Source of the DNA: Lichenostomus cassidix
Lineage: Eukaryota > Chordata > Aves > Passeriformes > Meliphagidae
DNA: 64,000 nt
Direction: 5' to 3'
Assembly (NCBI GenBank): GCA_008360975.2
Contig: CM039192.1
Coordinates: 11,199,694 to 11,263,693 of the forward strand
Made by a program: the position numbers and the translations under genes. This document shows, one piece after another, positions 60,831-64,000 of the stretch (position 1 is the first letter of the stretch; every line of letters begins with the position of its first letter). A model generated the notes under the pieces. That model was not told the origin of the DNA. It saw nothing but the letters and a program-made list of their open reading frames with translations, and made no database searches.

Positions 60831-61247
60831 TCATAGGGGAAACTTCATGAAACATTTAGTTGTTCAACAGAGTAGCAATGCTTAGAGGTTGACCTTGAAG
60901 TTTTTGAAATGTGAATTGATCCACTGGAACAAGTACAAAGCCAGCTTTGGTGCTAAATGTAAATTGTTAAAAATGGTGCTGCATAACATCTGCCTTGTAG
61001 TACGCCTTAATCAGCACTGTGAAAAATGAAAGTTTAACGATCTACCATAGTGGCTTCTAAGTGAAGGATAAACAAAGGATGAAAGAGTTTCCTTGCATGG
61101 TTTGTAACTGATGGCATGAAAAATGTCAAGAACCATCTGCCTCAAACTTATCCAAACTGTCATCAAGTATTCTAATCCAGTCAAAGGAGATACAACTAGA
61201 ACAACCTATGTAACTTGCTGAAGGCTTATCAAAAGAGTTGTAAATAA
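60831..61247. other. Noncoding stretch, no gene seen
   Basis: AT-rich unique sequence; no open frame over 60 codons, no repeat recognised. Confidence 0.5.
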
Positions 61248-61290
61248 GGAAAAAAAAAAGAAAAAAAAAAAGAAAAAAGGAGAAAAAAAT
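61248..61290. repeat. Polypurine A/G tract
   Basis: Runs of A10, A11 and A6-A7 separated by single or double G, all purines. Capable of bent or triplex DNA; typical of a slipped microsatellite. Confidence 0.8.
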
Positions 61291-61410
61291 CCCCTATCAA
61301 CTGCATAAGCACAGATTTCTGCCAGCTTGCCTGTGGCTTTGAAATTCAATCCCATTTCTCTAGTCTGACAAACTGTACTAAATGGTAAAATGGATTTTTA
61401 TTGCTTTCAG

Positions 61411-61438
61411 CCATTTTCATTCCAGCTGCTATCACTAG
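61411..61438 (+). other. Candidate 28-nt microexon
   Basis: Upstream: branch-point-like TACTAAAT at about 61375, then TGGATTTTTATTGCTTTCAG with AG at 61409-61410. Downstream: CACTAG|GTAAGTACT, a full-consensus donor at 61439. All three core splicing signals are thus present at normal spacing around 28 nt. Two frames are open (one reads IFIPAAIT, another PFSFQLLSL); the third ends in TAG. I do not recognise either peptide. Twenty-eight nt is not a multiple of three, so skipping would shift the frame of a coding transcript. Confidence 0.27.
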
Positions 61439-61444
61439 GTAAGT

Positions 61445-61893
61445 ACTCAGTTTTCTAATATGAGAATTATATTTTTTTATTTCACTTTTCTCTTTTGTGT
61501 GTGTATATTGACTGCAATATGCACAAAAACCTATTTTTGCAGAGCTAGGTTATAAATGGGGACATTTACACATCTGAGCTTAAAAAGCCCTATCCTAACT
61601 CAGCACACAAAAGAATCCCAAATATAACTATGTCACTGGAGAAAGCTACATTCAAGTGAACAGACATGTTTTTTTGCATTGGCTTTCACAGCAGATAGGA
61701 ATGCATGATTTTCCCAAGAAAAGAAACACACATTTAATGCTGATCTTCCTTAATTACACCAAGAATTAAAAAAATGACCCCACATTTGCTAGTTTGATTT
61801 TCACTGTTATGCAATTTTCAGTAAGTTAGGTCATTCTGTATCTTGGGCATAGATTTAGCTATTTGAAATGTCCCTTGGTAGCTGAAGAGAACA
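61445..61893. other. Noncoding stretch, no gene seen
   Basis: AT-rich with a short (TG)n at 61496-61505. No features beyond unique sequence. Confidence 0.5.
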
Positions 61894-61920
61894 AGTCTCA
61901 TTGAAAGTCAATGAAAAGTC
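61894..61920. repeat. Possible ancient amniote repeat fragment
   Basis: AGTCTCATTGAAAGTCAATG followed by AAAAGTC recalls the CCATTGAAGTCAATGG...AAAACTCC core of the old palindromic repeats. The imperfect inverted repeat CATTGA/TCAATG is intact. Confidence 0.35.
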
Positions 61921-64000
61921 TGTTGCTAAGTCAATGAATTACCTGAAGGTCTGTGTCTCATCTGCTGGTGTCTGACACTGCACTTGACCAGAGCATATTG
62001 TTTTTTTACTGCAAGTAGTCCTGCTTCTTGTGTCTAAGGGATTCCAAGGGTTGGGAGTTAAATCCCAAGGCTTACTCTTGCACTCTATTCCCATGGAGTT
62101 CCCTGGGTTTTGACTGGTTTCCAAAATGGGGAAATTAAAGGCTTTTTGTTTTTACTAGTGTTGTGAAACTGGGGCTTAATCAGAGCTAAAGCACATGTGA
62201 CCCCTTTGTTAAAACTTCCTCCAAAGGCACTTGTTGAGAATTGGAACTTTGGAGAGGTTGGATAATGATTTAGGTAAGCAAAGGTATTAAAAGGAAAACT
62301 TGAAAACAAAAGCAAGGGACACAGAAGGAAAAGTGAAAGGGTAATGAATTTCAAATATACTTAGTATTTTCACTCATATTTAAGTGTCACTTTTTTGTAA
62401 TACGTAGCATAATGTAAACTATCTCAGAACTGAAAACTATAATTTTTGGACATGGAATGGGAAATATGCAATTTCATCAGGTTCTGGTTAAGGTTCCATA
62501 TTGGCAGTCTGTATTGATGTATTTAATTTTCACTCAAAATTCAGAAGTCTTAGAATGCATACAAACATCGATATTTTGTGTTGTTTGAAGTTGTAATTTT
62601 TTCTTTGCTACCAAGCTATGATATCTTCTAATAGCTGTGTAGAGTTTAAGGGTAAAAGAAATCTTTCTATTAAAAGTATCCGTACTTTTCATTGGCTCTT
62701 GAGTGAATTTATACAATTGATGTTGATACATTTGTCATGGAATATTCTAGTGTACAGGTGGAAACAGATGATACAGTATTACTTTTTTTTTTTTGGTGAC
62801 AAAATGGTATGCAATGCATTGGAAGATTAGTTATCCGTAGCAGTTATATGAAATGCAAATGTCATAACACAGATTACATTTCCATAAAACCAAAATAACA
62901 CTTCAATATATGTGATTTAGTTTTACTGTGCACATTTTTATTTAGCAGAACTGACACATTGCTTCATATTTGCATCATTTTTTTGCCTTTCACATTGAAC
63001 AAAAAGGTGAAGAACTGTTTCAATGTACAGTAACCATTTCATTTCTGGCAGTCTCTCAAAAGGGATTTTCAGTTTAATAAAAATAACCTCCCACTTTTTT
63101 ATCCCTATTGCTAAAAGCAAAAGGGGGTAGGTGAAACGCGGAGTCTTCTTGCAATTCCACTATGAAAGTCTGGCCCATCTAAAACCCCACTTTGAGCAGC
63201 TTTTACAGAAAATGGACTAGGGAGAAGGAACAGGGGACCGTATGGTAAAGGGACAATTTTTTTGGTATCATCAATTGTTTATTATTCATCTGAATTAATT
63301 AATTAGGTTTACTGGGTATTTATAAAGAAAACTAGTTTCTAGTCCAATTCTTGGGACTGGCCTATTTTAGCTAGAGTGATTCTTAGCTCATCTAAGTTTC
63401 AAGCATGCAGGAAAGAGCTGGGAATAGCAGAGTGTGTAGGTAGTAAGACATTCATCAGAGTCTGAACTTCGCTCTGTCTTTGTATTCTTTAGTCAGCTGC
63501 CATTTGCTTATTAAAACAATAGAGGTTACATGGAACCACTCATTCCCCCAAGAACTCTATGAGTCTACTAACTTGATATTGCTTTTTTTTTGTTGCTCAT
63601 TTATTATTCTCATCTGCTTATGTATGCGAATAATGAACTCAACTAGGGTGTCAACAAAAAGCTTTTAAAAAAGAGTTACAACAAGCTAAGTGGAAGATGA
63701 CACAGAAGGAGCTACTCCAGGAATGAGGAAATTCCCAGTTTGGTAGGCAGAGCTCTCATTGTGCTACAGACCTTGTATACTGGTTTTAGGAAGTCTCAGC
63801 CTGTAAGGCACCATGTGTAGCTGTGAGGATTAATGTTATACCATTGCTGTGTTCTTGACCACCTCTAGGAACAACAACTACCATAAATTATTATTTAATT
63901 TCTCTCTAAAATCAGTTTGGAGGTATAAATACCTCTGGGTTGTTAGCATTCTGTCTTCAGAGATCCCTGGAGAGGCTGTTTCCACTGATGAATGAAGGGA
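61921..64000. other. Noncoding stretch, no gene seen
   Basis: AT-rich, with T12 at 62783-62794 and TTAATTAATTAA at 63294-63305 (a strong homeodomain-type core). Open frames here are under 90 codons with no recognisable domain. The window ends in filler. Confidence 0.5.

Overview
Organism. The window reads as vertebrate nuclear DNA, almost certainly from a bird. The clearest marker is a CR1 LINE 3' end at 2797-2952. It runs from the family's 'CATCCCTGG...GTTCAAGGCCAGGTTGGATGGGG' region to the terminal ATTCTATG octamer repeats. A second, older CR1 copy lies on the minus strand near 21646-21855. Other avian or amniote traits are AT-rich, CpG-poor sequence, A/C-rich tracts of the AAAACCCCAAAAC type, low repeat density, and scattered ancient amniote repeats with short internal palindromes (CCATTGA..TCAATGG). 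There is no bacterial-type gene organisation, no operon, no rRNA or tRNA that I can see, and no CRISPR array. Species and chromosome cannot be told from the sequence.

Coding content. I find no convincing protein-coding gene. The longest open frames (155, 180, 182, 144, 137 and 132 codons) lie in locally GC-richer stretches. They overlap on opposite strands and show no recognisable domain, so I treat them as chance. The window is best read as a gene desert or the inside of a very large intron, with conserved-looking TAAT-rich blocks between plain filler.

Layout. 1-12.4 kb: filler with the young CR1, a (TTGGGA)n G-quadruplex repeat and a TAAT-rich block at 11.2-11.47 kb. 12.5-13.35 kb: a TATA box followed by an exon-like segment with a strong splice donor, then a second exon-like segment. 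13.4-23 kb: filler, ancient repeats and the old CR1. 23.3-23.5 kb: a mini-exon-like segment and a nuclear-receptor-type direct repeat. 25.9-26.2 kb: a decayed Penelope-like reverse transcriptase fragment. 27.1-27.3 kb: a stretch with almost no G or C. 28.2-28.65 kb: a long TAAT-rich block. 28.7-42.4 kb: filler, simple repeats and a perfect small hairpin. 42.4-49.8 kb: two collinear, same-strand copies of a noncoding unit about 5.7-6.0 kb apart. 49.8-64 kb: filler, more ancient repeats, a recursive-splice-like site, a POU-octamer block and a 28-nt microexon-like segment.

What stands out. The best candidate for something undescribed is the tandem pair of noncoding elements. Its core of about 30 bp differs at only two positions between copies while the flanks have diverged strongly, which suggests duplicated regulatory elements under constraint. 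Next come the Penelope-like fragment, the TATA-promoter/first-exon pair and the plus-strand splice-like sites. All need transcript and conservation data.
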